Shown piece after piece: positions 46,871-58,712 of a DNA stretch of 64,000 bases (the stretch's first letter is position 1; every line of letters begins with the position of its first letter). Source of the stretch: Isoetes taiwanensis. Its lineage: Eukaryota > Streptophyta > Lycopodiopsida > Isoetales > Isoetaceae. The notes beneath the pieces were generated by a model, which made no database searches, was not told the origin of the DNA, and saw nothing but the letters and a program-made list of their open reading frames with translations. Position numbers and translations under genes: made by a program. The DNA is taken from NCBI GenBank assembly GCA_021234155.1, contig JAJEKV010000056.1, positions 5,578,932-5,642,931 on the forward strand, given 5' to 3'.

Positions 46871-48015
46871 TTTTTTCTTTTTCTTGTGTCCCTTATTAAT
46901 ATTTTCGCGCCGCAATTTATTGTAATGGTTGCTTTCCACGTATTTCTTGAAAGAATATGTGCTCGACGCCTGACAACAACGGCCTTGTGCTGTGCTCTCA
47001 AACCCCTGGTATTTTGGAAAACTATGCAAAAGGGACGCGCCATAGCTGAATGCGACAGGTTTGTCACTTCCCCCCTATTTCCTTGCTAAGCCTACAAGAA
47101 CTGCTACAGAAGACTTTGGTGAAGAATACGCATCCTTGTGCTTCAACTTTAGCAAAGATGGGTATTCTTTTTTAAGCTCTATGCTCCATTTTTTTAGCCT
47201 ATATTTCCCTTAAATTTTCAAGTTTGGAAGCATCTGAGATTTTCCTTGTGATTTTCGGTTATAGTACCTCCATTCAGCAACTAAACTGTCGTGGAATTAC
47301 AAGAGCATTTAGATTTTTTTGGGGCACAAACACCTTCTACTAGGGTTTTGAAAATGGAACCATGCCTCTTATTTCTGCGTTTTGCATAGCTGCATGCTAG
47401 CAGGGCCTGAAAATCTGCTTATAATTAGATACAACAGAGGTATTTATTAATCACACTCTCACTGCATGTACACATAAAGTGGCTGACTATTTAAAACAAT
47501 GGCCGAATCTGAGTAGCCCGGCTATGGTAGATCTGGTCCATTGTCTCAAGATTGGATTACGCCTCCTATGCTCTTGCGGAAGGAGAAATTGGAAACATCG
47601 AGCCCTTCTAGGTGAAATAAGCACCGCACTTATGTGCATTCACAATGACTTGGACAGCTTACTTAAATGTACAAGAAATTTATCGCGACAGCCTTGGCTG
47701 TTGCAAACATTTCTTTACTTCCAAACCTGTGAGGTCAGGTCGGATCCACTATTCACGTTCAATGGTGCAGAATGCAATGCATGATGGAAGTCAGAATGAT
47801 GTAAAAATATTAGAGATTTCTAGAGACTAGTTTCCAAGGCATTTAATTAATTTATGGATAAAAGAAACGATTGACAATGTAGACAACTACTTTAGTATAT
47901 AAAGGAGTTGAGCAGGACTATGATTTATGGAGAAGATGGACCAAATCTAGAGATTACATAAAAAATGGTGCATTTCCTCGTTTGAGAAAAAGTTGTGTTG
48001 CATAAGACATTGAAC
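46870..48015 (+). other. Possible gene remnants, unassigned
   Basis: A frame at 46925-47060 reads MVAFHVFLERICARRLTTTA with a donor-like CAG/GTTTGT, and 47090-47160 encodes TATEDFGEEYASLCFNFSKD. At 47545-47600 a frame reads DYASYALAEGEIGNIEPF and is then broken. They look like pieces of real proteins, but I do not recognise them. Confidence 0.2.
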
Positions 48016-48017
48016 GT

Positions 48018-48070
48018 AAGGAAGGAAGGAAGGAAGGAAGGAAGGAAGGAAGGAAGGAAGGAAGGAAGGA
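48018..48070 (+). repeat. (GGAA)13 microsatellite
   Basis: Uninterrupted AAGG repeats over about 53 bp. Confidence 0.97.
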
Positions 48071-48937
48071 TCAATAAAAATAAATGTTACGCTTAAAAGA
48101 ATAAGCTGCATCGATCTTTAATACTAGTCTACTGGTAGTCTACTGGCTCTTTGAGTTAAGACATAGTTGAGCCTTCAAAAGTCTACCATACTATGTAAGC
48201 AACTATTGTCTAGGACATTGGAATTGGACAAAACAAAGAGGAAGCTATTTCGGGGGATGACAAAGGGGGAGATATAATGTGGCGAGAGCAGGGTCTTGCA
48301 TGTGTATGTTCTGTACCCTCAGCACAGAGGTCAGGGGAAAAGGAAGGAAAATTACTAATCTAAACCTAAGATCGAGTTTCTAAGTGGAGAATCCTTATCT
48401 GATGCACAAAAATATCACACCCAGTAACTATTTATAGACTTATATCTTTCTATTTTTCTCAATAGTTCTTGACTTTTAATAGATAGGAGGGATCCTTGCC
48501 CTCCTTTCTATTCTCGGGTTAAACTTCCCTGTAAAAAGTTTTTTCTATGTACTCTTTCATACTTATACTTTAAATATATATATACCGACTTCAATAAAAA
48601 AAAAGACAAAGGGGCATCCACTTTACAGAATTGTTATACATTATGTAGGACACATCTTGCCCATTTTTGTTTAGTAAATAATCATTTGAATTAGAATTCC
48701 GCCAGTATATTTAGTGATATTAAGTGACTAAATAACATTAAAGAATAACGTTTTGAAGTGATCATCTTGTGTACTTAAGGAAAACTACAAAATCATGTAT
48801 TTTCTTAGTTGCAATTTGTTTTGCACTTTATATGAGAGAATATAAAAATGCGGAGATATGAGTAAATGTGCATGTGCAAAGAATAGCCACGACACTGATG
48901 ATATAGTAAATATAGAGTAGAACATATCTCAGTATAT
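48071..48937. other. No gene recognised; target-site copy at its end
   Basis: AT-rich. CTCAGTATAT at 48928-48937 is the upstream target-site copy of the half-LINE. Confidence 0.5.
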
Positions 48938-49306
48938 GGAATTCAACATCAAGAATATATTGTGCTTGAAAGTCGCTCATGATGGCGCTTAGGGTTTCAG
49001 GCCTGCTCTACCTCAAGATTCAGGTGTCAAATTTAGATGTTCTTGGTTTCTTGGAAAGCTTGTCGAACGACCTTTCTGTTGGTGTATGATTTGTATGATG
49101 TTTCTTCTATTTTGGTGGAAAGAACACCTGATAGTCTCGGTCCTCTTTTGGCAGTGTTAGGGTTTGGCTGCAGTTTTCTTTTGGCCATAACTTCTCCATC
49201 TGGTGGCAGTTTTGGGCCAGGGCTTGTTGGAAAGCTCTTTGGGCACTCTATCCGTTGGTGTCTGTTGGGAAAGACGGTTCAGCTCTGAAACTTTGGCCCC
49301 CCTCTC

Positions 49307-51172
49307 TTGGTGGAGATGACAAGATCCAGCCGCAGCCCGCCAAAATGTGCTTCTGGTGCTTCTACCATAGTACATGGTGGAATTGGAAAAGAATATGATG
49401 AAAATTCTCCCAGAATAAGTGTACGTGATGCACACAAAATGGCTCGCGAGGGTGCTCTTTCGGCTCCTGAGAGTTTAGTTTCTTCGGTGCACCTCAATCC
49501 GTTAGTGTTGCCCAATATGTCTTCTAATGGCACGAGTGCGGCTGCCTCAATTGAGATAGGAGCTCCATCTCTCTCTTCTTCTCAGTTACTTGTTCCCGTT
49601 TCTATTCCAACTGTAGTTGCCTCAACTACAGTTCATGCTGCTGCCCATACGTCTGATGATAACACTGGAAGACGTGTTGAACATGTGCTATTGGAAAACT
49701 CTTCTAAGAGTGTCGCACCTCCAATGCATGTTGGAGGTTCCTCGGGTCAGGTGGTGTGCTCTGGCCAATTAGTGCCTCCAACACTCATTGGAGGTTCTGG
49801 GGGTCAGGCAAGACCCTCTTTGTCTTGAAGTTGCTGCTAGGCTAGTAGCTCCTCCAACATAGGTTGGAGGTCCCTCATGTCAGTGCAGACCTCACGTGCC
49901 TGTAAACTGCTCCTCTGGACAGGCTACACCTAATAGTGTTGCACAGGCAGCATCTCCAACATAGGTTGGAAGTTCCTTGGCATAGACTACTCCTAGAGGT
50001 AGTCCTCGGATAGTGGTGCAACCTACACAAACTGGTCTACCTGCAGGGCAAGTGGTACGTCCAACACACATTGAAGGTTCCTCAGGGCAGGCGGAGTTTT
50101 CCCTCTTCCCCCATGGCAGCCTGGGGCGACATCCTCTTCCACCCCCCGAGCTACATCGACCTCACCTTGAAGATCATCTGACACAGTAGCTCGAGTTACA
50201 GGTGTGCGGTTCTCTGAGTGGCTTTGCAAGGGCTTGGCGACTCCCGCCACCTCAACTCGTGTCTCAGAGGCCATTGCCACCATGGTGGATAATAACAAGA
50301 AAGACGTTGTATCCTATCTCCAGCAATTGCAAGCCAAGTAAAACTCCATGGATGTTCACCTCCCATCAGACAAAATCTTTTATGAGGTTCAGGAGTGCAG
50401 GGCAACTTTTGAGCGTTTTGGGGCTCCAGTGATGTAGATTAGCCATGAAGATCATCGACGACATGTGGAGCAATTAGTTGCGTGTTCCGTGGTCTGCCAC
50501 TTCACTGGCCCTTTCTTGGATCTGAAACGCGTGGGATCTTGGCTGTCTGGGCACCTTCATAAGCTAGGGCTTCCTGTTTATCAATCTATCAAGCTTGTGG
50601 CAAAAGATCAGTGTTGCTTTCTTTTGATGTTTGAATCTTCTGAGCCGGCTGCTTAGCTCATAGAACGAGGTGTTGATCCTCTTTGGAAACACTTCTTGCT
50701 CTCTCAGCAGTATGTTCCTGGATCCTTTGCAGCTAAGCCAGATGCCTTACGTGCCCCCTTCTGGTTTGCTATTCAAGATTTTCCTCCAAAGCTACAGGAT
50801 TCTAAGTTTATTTTTGCCATTGCTAATGAGATTGGACTCCATTTGCAACACTCCATAACCAATGGCATCACCAAGATTTGCGTTGCAAGGCCCATTCATC
50901 GTGATTTTCCTCAAATAATTGTTGTCCAGAGCGGGCCCATGTTCTTTCCATTTAAGCTGTCCTTGTTGAATGGTCCTGAGCTAGCTCTCATGTTTCCTGA
51001 AGCCCCTCTCTTTGCTCAATATCGCAAGGTTCACCAACAGGGTCTTCCATCTGCTCCTCCTGCACTCCATGCTCCTAGTTCAGCTCCCACCTCAATGGAT
51101 ATCTCTCACATCCCTGTGCCTGCGACTGCCTCCCTGCTCTTCCAGTTGCAGCTCCCCCACCTCAATCTCTGA
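49307..51172 (+). pseudogene. L1 ORF1-like RNA-binding protein, interrupted by stops
   Basis: The N-terminal part (MTRSSRSPPKCASGAS onward) is Ser/Pro-rich and passes into repeats of the type PP(M/T)xxGGSSGQ (49715-50095). The middle contains SDKIFYEVQECRATFERFGA, VCHFTGPFLDLKRVGSWLSG and then APFWFAIQDFPPKL, the DUF4283-like pattern of plant L1 ORF1 (F-W-x-x-I-x-x-x-P). Stops occur after QLQAK (TAA), after GAPVM (TAG) and after SEPAA (TAG). It is not translatable in one piece. Confidence 0.65.
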
Positions 51173-51519
51173 ATCGCCAAATGTTGAGATTGGCTGAAAT
51201 TCAGAGATCGCAAGAACAAATTGAAGAGGCTCATGGACAGTATATGGACATTGATCGGCATGGCATCCACCCACCACCAAAACATCAACTGGCTCTTTGT
51301 CAACCACAAAAATCAGCTAAGGGATCTAATTCCTCTGCATCCCACCCTCAGTTCTTGCTTCATGTAGCATTGCTCCTCCCATTGCATCCCATTGTGGTTG
51401 CTTTGATCCACTTCAGTGGGCTGATTTGGTTGATGAGGTTATTGCCATGCCAAATGCTCAGGAAACATCCTCAAATTCCCTTGAGACACCAACGGTCTCA
51501 TCTGAATTGGCCCCATCAC

Positions 51520-51960
51520 AAGGTCAATGCAGTTAGTTTCATGGAATGTTCAGGCTACTGGTAGCCTCCTTCCCCTGCAAGCGGAGCCGCATTTCTTTCT
51601 ACTTATCTAGATTGGATGCTCAGTTTGTATGTCTTCAAGAGCACAAGTATCGTAAGGGAGACGTATCAAAGCTTGCGGACATGATTGGTCGAAGGTTTAA
51701 TGTTCTTATTGCAGCAGCTGATTCTGTCAGTGCAGGGGTGGATAGCATGGCTTCCTTGCCAGTCATCTTCACTCAGGCTGATCGTTTTGGTCGTTGGTCC
51801 CTAATTATATGGCAGGAACAAGGGGTTAAATATGGTCTAATTAATGTCTACGCCCACAACAAGCCCCATCAAAGAGCTTCACTGTGGGCCTCCTTGTGAG
51901 GGAAGATGCTCATCTTGGGCTGCCACATTTCAAGGCTTCTTGTTGGGGATCTTCTGGAGT
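51520..51960 (+). pseudogene. APE-type LINE endonuclease, N-terminal half
   Basis: After VSWNVQATG (frame change) the sequence reads LSRLDAQFVCLQEHKYRKGD, RFGRWSLIIWQEQGVKYGLI and NVYAHNKPHQRASLWASL. SWN, the (E/Q)-x-K site and NVYAxN are endonuclease motifs I, III and IV in order. The GDFN and SDHxP motifs are absent because the sequence passes into the 3' UTR. Confidence 0.75.
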
Positions 51961-52079
51961 AAGTACATTGTGCTCCAGGCTCGTGCTCCTGTGGCATCTT
52001 TTTGTGCTTACACAGTTAGATGAGACATGTAAATTTTGTACTTTTTATCTGATTAATAAACTTTTTAGCTTCCGTCCTT

Positions 52080-52115
<36 letters not shown>

Positions 52116-52122
52116 AGTATAT

Positions 52123-53127
52123 AAATAGGGTATAAATTAAAACGGCTTGATCTACAATTGTTTTTTAAGGAGAACAATGTTTTTCTTTGCACAAGTATCA
52201 ATGGATGCGTCCCAGTATTTTTAAAACGTTTTTATCAACAACATCCAACTATGATAACCCTGATTGCTTCATAAATTGAAACTGGACATGCCATAGAGGC
52301 AACTAAATATTTTAGCGAACGAACTAGAACCATATGCAACCAAACTGCAGGTTTTGATATTATCCCTAGCAATACTAGGCACCATAACTAGTACATTGAT
52401 AAAATATAGTACATGGATTTGAAATCTTGTGAAAAGATGGATTTATGTAGAACTAAGAATAAATGATGAAATACGAGTACATGGTTTTCAAAATATTGCA
52501 TGGTTGCTTTGATTATTGAGGAAATTAATCAATTAGAGATCCTGGACATAAAAGAACGTAAATTAAATTTACCACGTTCTGCAAGAATCAAACCTATGCT
52601 AAGATCAAAGAGCAAAAAGGAGGAGAGGATATACTTGGGGCCCTATCTGATAATACACCTGCAATAAATATGTCAATAAGCCTGTATGAGGCAGGAAAAT
52701 ACAAGATCATAGAATTAAAAGGCAAGCAAGGGTCTTAAGAATGAAGAGCGATAAGAGCATATCTTCCATGTTAATAAAATGTTTCAAAAGTACAACGCCA
52801 CAGCTCCTTAACGTCTTGTCCGCATCGTTTCGCCATAGCATTTGTTTTCATCCACTCGTTTCAAGGCTGTTATATCCCGTCACGTTTCTGTAGCCCATTT
52901 GTTATGGCCATAACAACTGCTGCCAGCAATAACATGGATGTTATGCTCATAACACTCCTTAGTCGCTGCATGCCCTGTTTGTAGCATATCTTCATCTTGG
53001 CGGAGAGCAGACGGTCAAGAAAACTCTGAGCTTTAGCTATAGCCTGGAGCATTGAATGCCAACTCCTGCGGCAAAAGGAAGCTCGCCAGTGTATTTAGAG
53101 CCAAAATAAGAAAGCTATTTTTGAACC
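52123..53127. other. No gene recognised
   Basis: AT-rich sequence after the half-LINE. No repeat or coding pattern can be supported. Confidence 0.4.
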
Positions 53128-53394
53128 ATGAATCTCCTTAAATCTGGTGGTCGTGAACCTTCTCATATCCAACAAGAAATGTTTAGAGCTTTAAGCAGGA
53201 GAAAAAAACAAAGGAACATTATAGACTCCGTCTCAAACATTATGCAAACTCCGGAGCATTCTGGAGCTCAAACGCCTGTGGCAAACTCTGTTCAAACGCC
53301 TGTGGCAAACTCTGTGCATTCTGGAGCTCAAACACCTATGACAGACTCTGTTCTTGGAATCAATCCTCCCCTTGTGCAAAGCTACTCAGCCTAG
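53128..53394 (+). CDS. Small open frame with TPVANSV repeats, unassigned
   Basis: 88 codons: basic N-terminal part (MFRALSRRKKQRNIID) then SGAQTPVANSVQTPVANSV and a second SGAQTP copy. The repeat is seen at DNA level as well (AACTCTGTTCAAACGCCTGT). No family is recognised. It ends just before the foldback at 53403. It could be a piece of a larger gene or a chance frame. Confidence 0.25.
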   Translation: MNLLKSGGREPSHIQQEMFRALSRRKKQRNIIDSVSNIMQTPEHSGAQTPVANSVQTPVANSVHSGAQTPMTDSVLGINPPLVQSYSA

Positions 53395-53402
53395 GATGTT
53401 AA

Positions 53403-53556
53403 GGTCGATAACGTCCTCCCCCTCGGCATTATGGGCCATAGAATGGCCGAGTGGTCATGTGGCCAGGAAATTCCGTACGGCCTCGGAATTTCCTGGCCAC
53501 ATGGACACTCCGCCATTTTATGGCCCATAACACCTTGGGAGAGAACGTTATCTAGC
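53403..53556. repeat. Long hairpin (72-nt arms, 10-nt loop)
   Basis: Arm 53403-53474 pairs with 53485-53556 with few mismatches. The inner 25 bp around ATGTGGCCAGGAAATTCC are exact apart from one site. The loop is GTACGGCCTC. This is the shape of a MITE foldback or a young inverted-duplication microRNA precursor. Confidence 0.85.
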
Positions 53557-53704
53557 CCATAAGCAGGACAATCCCTTTGAATACCATTCCACAACCTCAT
53601 CAATAGAACAATCCCGTTAAATAACAATTCTTCTATATGTCTGTATCCTCTATCCTCTGCCATATCACTTCGTGATGCCAAAATCAAAACATGAAGATCC
53701 AAAA

Positions 53705-54060
53705 AACCTTATACCCATCTTGAAAATCTCCAATGAAGCTTTGCAATGGAAACAACAGCCAGAAAGAGGAAACAGTAAAATTGGAGCTAAAGAACGAACC
53801 TGCAAAAACATGCCTTGGCATCGAGATGGATATAATGTGTTAGCATTTGGTGAATCAAAAAACATTCCATCGAATGAAGGCAAATCGATGCCCTTCAGAA
53901 CAAAACCAAAGCGTTTGTGCTGGATCAAAATCCTTTATATTCGTCTCAAAAATCTTCAATGAAGCTTTGCCATAGACAACAGAGGGAAACAACAGGGAAA
54001 CAGAACCTAGAAAGGAAAAACAATGAAATTTGACCTAAAGAATGGGAAAGAATGAACCTG
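53705..54060 (+). repeat. Diverged direct duplication
   Basis: CAATGAAGCTTTGC...GAACCTGC at about 53728-53806 recurs at about 53957-54060 with an insertion (GGGAAACAACAGGGAAACAG). The offset is roughly 230 bp. Confidence 0.6.
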
Positions 54061-54825
54061 CTGGATGGAATGCCTTAGAATTGCTGCATGTCTAGACTTG
54101 CAGCCAGTGCTCTGTCTGCACATAGATGTTGCACCATACTGCTAAATGCTTCTAAAATATCCATAATCCTTGTTGCAATGCTTAATTTGAATAACTTCAA
54201 ATGCAGAATAGAAAAATACATGCTACAACATCTCCAATTTGGAATTGCACCACGCTGGATGCCTACAAAGATTTGGCTTATCTTGTTGAAAAGAGAATAG
54301 TCGAAGTGTTCATGTGATCTGCAGACACAGCCAAAGAGCTTCAGTTGCATCCTATGGCCCTACATTTCCACTCTTCGCTCCCAAGGTTTTGAGGTCTAGA
54401 TAAGTAACAGAATGAGCATAGAAAAAACTATTCCACCATTTCCTCAGGGTGGCGAATAGGGCAACCTCTTTTATGTACTAAAGGTACAAAATAAACACGT
54501 CCAAATAACAAGGCGTTGGTGGACAGAAGCAGAGGCCGGCGAAGCTGTAATTCTGATAATTAAGGACTGGATTTACGGACTTGCGTTTCTAAGCAAGCAA
54601 TACAACAATTTCACTAATCTTCAGCTTCACCATCGGTGCTTCCAATTTCGCCTCTACCGCTGCCCGTGCACTTGCTCTTAGTCGCCTCAAGTACTGCCAA
54701 GGAACGAAATCTCCACCTTCCATCTGGCTTCCCATACAATCTTCACCCTCTAACCGTCACTCATGGAATAATTTAAGGGCTAAACTTAGTTATTTGGCGA
54801 TTATTTAGCTCATTTTCAGAAAAAA
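54061..54825. other. No gene recognised
   Basis: Short frames on both strands only, without a domain pattern. Confidence 0.35.
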
Positions 54826-55335
54826 TTGGCTAAAGTAAATGGAAAAAATTGGGAAAAAAATAATAATTTTAGCTTAACCTTTTCCCCGACCGCACTAACC
54901 CTCGAGCTCTTTAGCCAAATGCTAGAAAGTAGTAGAGTGAAAGTATGTATTGTTTAGCTAAACCATAGAAACTTTTAGAATGAATTTCGGGCTAGTTTAG
55001 CTAATATCATTCTAGTTTATATGAAATATATGATTAGTAGTTTATGTTAGAGCATTATGAATGTGAGTCCTCGACTTTGCTAGCTAGCAGTATTTTAGAA
55101 TATTTTCATAAAGAAATGACTAAAGCAAATGGAAACAATGGAAAAAATATATAATAATTTTGGCTTAATATTTTTCGTTGGCCACACCATAGAATTTTTT
55201 GGGATGTAGAAAGTATGAGAGGAAAAATATGTAGAGTTTGGCTAAACCACAGAAAGTTTTGGGATTAATATCGAGCAAGTTTAGCTAAAGTCATTATGGC
55301 TAATAAGAAATATGTGATTCGTAATTTATTCCCAG
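54826..55335 (+). repeat. Diverged direct repeat of about 220 bp
   Basis: GGCTAAAGTAAATGGAAAAA...GAAATATATGATTAGTAGTTTAT (54826-55047) is repeated at 55117-55335 as ACTAAAGCAAATGGAAACAA...GAAATATGTGATTCGTAATTTAT. It is AT-rich and non-coding. Confidence 0.7.
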
Positions 55336-56487
55336 TCACTAACTCTCACTAAAAGCCAAAAAGTCCACAACCCATTAGAACGAATGTTCTAAATTTTTCT
55401 AACATCCGGGCCGAGTGCCAGCAGATCAACAAAAAAGGACCTTCCAGTGCCATAGCCAGCTTTCTAATTCCTAGTGTTTCGCCATAGTTGCCATTGCTGG
55501 TTTTATCCACGTTGCCGGAGACGGCCTGAGCAGGTAAATCTCAAAAGACCAAAGAGCAGTTGGAGCAGTTGGAAGGATTGGCCCGGGTTCTTTATACTTA
55601 AAACCTTTAGTTTCTAGCTGCTTGAACCCCGATGCTTATTTGCAACCAAGCTAATGCCTTAAGTTTTTTGAAATACTAACTCATCCTATATGATGATACT
55701 GAAGCCAAAGCTTCCCTGAGATATGCAATGCCTTAAGTTTTTTGAGGCATCAACTTATCCTGTATTATGGTACTGAAGCTAAAGTTCACGATATGCAGAA
55801 CCAAAGAATAGAATAGATTTTTAGCGTCCACGGAGACCAATAAGAGTAGAAAGCGAATGGGTAAACGATACATATCACACTTTATTGAAATCATATGGGC
55901 TTGAACGTGGCAAGATCGTGCTTGAGCAATTGATGATGAGAATGATGAACCATGGTGGGTGGTCCAATTTCTTGAGAAAATGTATATAAAATACTTATAA
56001 GTTATAGCGGGTGATTTAGCTGTCGATTACACTTTTAGTAGCTATATAAACAAAACCAGAATAGTATTTCTCCTCCGCTTCTTTTAAACTATCACATTTC
56101 CTTCTTCAATACCAAGGGCATTGCATATTAGCTATTTGATTAATAATGGGAAAGCCAGCCTACTAATTTACCATATAAAATACTGTACGAAAGTTCCGAT
56201 AGTATTCCCTGACATTTTTCCACGAGAATCTTCATTGCTACTATAAAAACTGCTTCAGGAGGTAGAATAAAATTGGTATTATTATATTCTTGGATAAAAA
56301 TGCCACTTCACAATGTTGATATCCCATCCCATCATCCGTTAGAGCATTCAGAAAGCAAAAAATTTAATCTATCTTCTAGCATACAAAACATAAAATTTAC
56401 CCTCGCCTATGTGAAAAAGGCAAACCATATAATCTATTCTAGCTTAATCGCAAGCAGTTGCAAACAAGTGGCAAATATGCCTTAAGA

Positions 56488-56489
<2 letters not shown>
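55336..56489. other. No gene recognised apart from a LINE 3' scrap
   Basis: AT-rich, with a short duplication (ATGCCTTAAGTTTTTTGA at about 55651 and 55728). See 55819-55848 for the LINE end. Confidence 0.4.
55819..55848 (-). repeat. 3'-end scrap of the LINE family
   Basis: On the minus strand ATTGGTCTCCGTGGACG followed by CTAAAAA matches the ends of the LINE copies at 29487-29510 and near 30880 (TTGG(T/C)CTCCG(T/C)GGACGATAAAA). Only the last 25 or so bases are clearly shared, so it is a severely 5'-truncated insertion or a conserved tail motif. Confidence 0.5.

Positions 56490-56518
<29 letters not shown>
56490..56518 (+). repeat. A29 tract, possible retroposon tail
   Basis: An unbroken A run after GCCTTAAGACT. 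The sequence just upstream has no recognised element, so the source is unknown. Confidence 0.6.
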
Positions 56519-56520
<2 letters not shown>

Positions 56521-57129
56521 GCATTAGCCTAAAGTCACCATTGTAAATGTATAGACACTGTGTTAAGCACCATTGCATTTTATTAAATCCTCCCATGTGT
56601 TTGTCTAAAATATTGATTAGCCATCTATCTAGGTCCATCTTACAACGAAGCTATTCAGATCTTACCGTGAAGAATTGATTGGGCTCTATGTTGCAGATGG
56701 TCAACGTCTAAGCCCATGTGCAGCATACGATGGGGCTTCAAGACTCTAAGAGCAACTTGTGAGCTTTCCAACTTAAAGCAAGGTAAGCTATTGGTTTTTC
56801 GATTTACATCCACTAAATGGACATAGAAATATCCCCATCTCTATGGTTTCACCACAACTTGGTGCCTACGCCACAACTCCACAAATTTGAAGTGTACATA
56901 ATAGCATTTCATTTTTAGATAACACAACAAGCAATAAAGAGAGATCAACATACAATACCATGCAAATTTAGTTCAAGAATATATCAAACGTTAGACATTA
57001 GTAATGATTCCCTGCCGCACAGGTTTGGAACCAAATAAATGTTCGGGGCAGCATTGCCCACCTCGATAAATTTCTAGTAAATTTAAAGGGCATACGGTGA
57101 CTTAGGGGCCTGAGACTTTATTTTGGTAC
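56519..57129. other. No gene recognised
   Basis: AT-rich. It may include the upstream, unrecognisable part of the L1 copy that follows. Confidence 0.35.
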
Positions 57130-58712
57130 GACAATAAATTCTCCCATGGGGCCAGGCACGATCCCATGTAGCACTGATTACAGGGTCAAGGAAATTTATT
57201 CTTTGATTAATGTTGCTGATGCTCCAGTTAAAGCTATGCAGAAATGCTCCTTAAATCAATCCCAAGTCCTATCTATTTTCAAGAACGTCTGGAACTCTTA
57301 TTGCACCCCAAAAATCTGCTTCTTTGTCTGGTTGATTGCACATAAGAGTCTCACAAATTTGGTGTCATTGTCTAAACGATGCAATGTATCTACTGTTTGT
57401 CATTCTGGCTGCCTCCAGAGCGAGACTTTGGGGCACATCTTCCTTTGTTCTAAGCTAAGACCCTTTTGGACTTGGTCCTTGGACAAGATTGGTTCACACC
57501 TTAAAAATAAGAATATCAATAACATTATAGATTTTCTGCAACAAGGTGACACTCTTGCTAACACTCTTGTCCATACTGCCTTATGGAACATTTGGAAGTC
57601 TAGAAATAGAATCCTTTATGCTTCTAAACCTCTCTCTATTTTCTGGATTAAAATGCACTTTCAGTTAGACATTGAAGCTATTGCTACATGTCATAAAAGG
57701 AAATTTGGAGACAAATACAACAGTTGCTGGAATTCTATAGGGCTATACAGGGGCCATTTTGATTTATTTGTCTCCTCCTTCAATGTTATTGATTCTAATG
57801 CTCCATATTCTGATTGTGACGGAATATCTAATGTTTCTTAAAGGGGAAGGCTCCACAAGACTGGACACAGACATTGACAGTTATGAAATATCATTGCATC
57901 AAAGCCAGCAGGTTGGGAAAAAGTTAACCTTGAAGCAGTTATGTGACATGACAGATGATTTTATACAAGAGGTTGAGAGCTCCAGAAAAAGGGAAGCAGT
58001 TTGGGCAGAAATCTACACCAGAGAATTCATGCAGATGCATCTTCTGTTTGAGTTTCTTTTCAATACTCATTTTAGCATGACAGAAAGACAATTGAGTAGG
58101 TACAGGGAAATGTACTACAGTTATAAGCTTTTGACAGATTTATATGGCACTTTACTTCTACTCATGGGGAAGGAAAGCCTGACAATGCTACTCATGCAGA
58201 ATGACAGTGGTAAAAGTAGTTATACTCATGGTTCGACAGCAGATTTCTATCAGCATTACAATGAGTGGTTCAATAAAAGCCTTAACAACCAAAACTGATC
58301 CTACACTCCTACACCGCAGTCTTTCAAATTGCCTTCCAAAACCATAATTTCCACCAATTGTGATCATCCTCATGATTTCCAGAATTCAACTTTTGAAGAT
58401 CATGTTTGGTATTTTGTTTGCTTTTACAGGAATTTGAAGACTTCATTTTGGAGATTTGTCTGCAGAAATCAGAGCTCATCCTCTTAATTTACATTGGAAA
58501 TTTTGAGATACAATCGAGATACTGTTGAAACACTGTTATTATTACTATTACTATCTTGATACTATTATTGTTGTTCTCTTTGATGCTCAATTTATATGAG
58601 TATCAAATTTTCTCCTTTGCCATGCTTCCTGGCATTTTGGCAAATGGATTGTATGGCTTTATCTAATTAATGAAAAAATCTACCCTTACTCTAAAAAAAA
58701 ATAAAAAAAAAA
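57130..58712 (+). mobile_element. 5'-truncated L1-type LINE with C-terminal zinc region and A-rich tail
   Basis: The frame 57146-57841 encodes VWNSYCTPKICFFVWLIAHK, SLSKRCNVSTVCHSGCLQSE and TLGHIFLCSKLRPFW. This is the zf-RVT pattern (PK-x-x-FFW, C-x2-C-like, E-x-x-x-H-x-F-x-C) found after L1 reverse transcriptase. A second frame (57759-58298) follows, then a 3' UTR and an A-rich tail at 58692-58712. The RT core is absent. A target-site duplication was sought but not found. Confidence 0.75.

Larger units (their letters stand above)
48938..52112 (+). mobile_element. Half-LINE: L1-type ORF1 plus truncated endonuclease, poly-A tail, 10-bp TSD
   Basis: The element ends in about 32 A residues (52081-52112). 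It is flanked by CTCAGTATAT at 48928-48937 and 52113-52122, an exact 10-bp target-site duplication. Inside lie an ORF1 region (49307-51172) and the start of an APE-type endonuclease (about 51530-51960). There is no reverse transcriptase or C-terminal zinc region. Because intact duplications bracket both ends, the insertion is complete. The missing RT was lost either before insertion or by a clean internal deletion later. The length is 3,175 bp. Confidence 0.88.
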
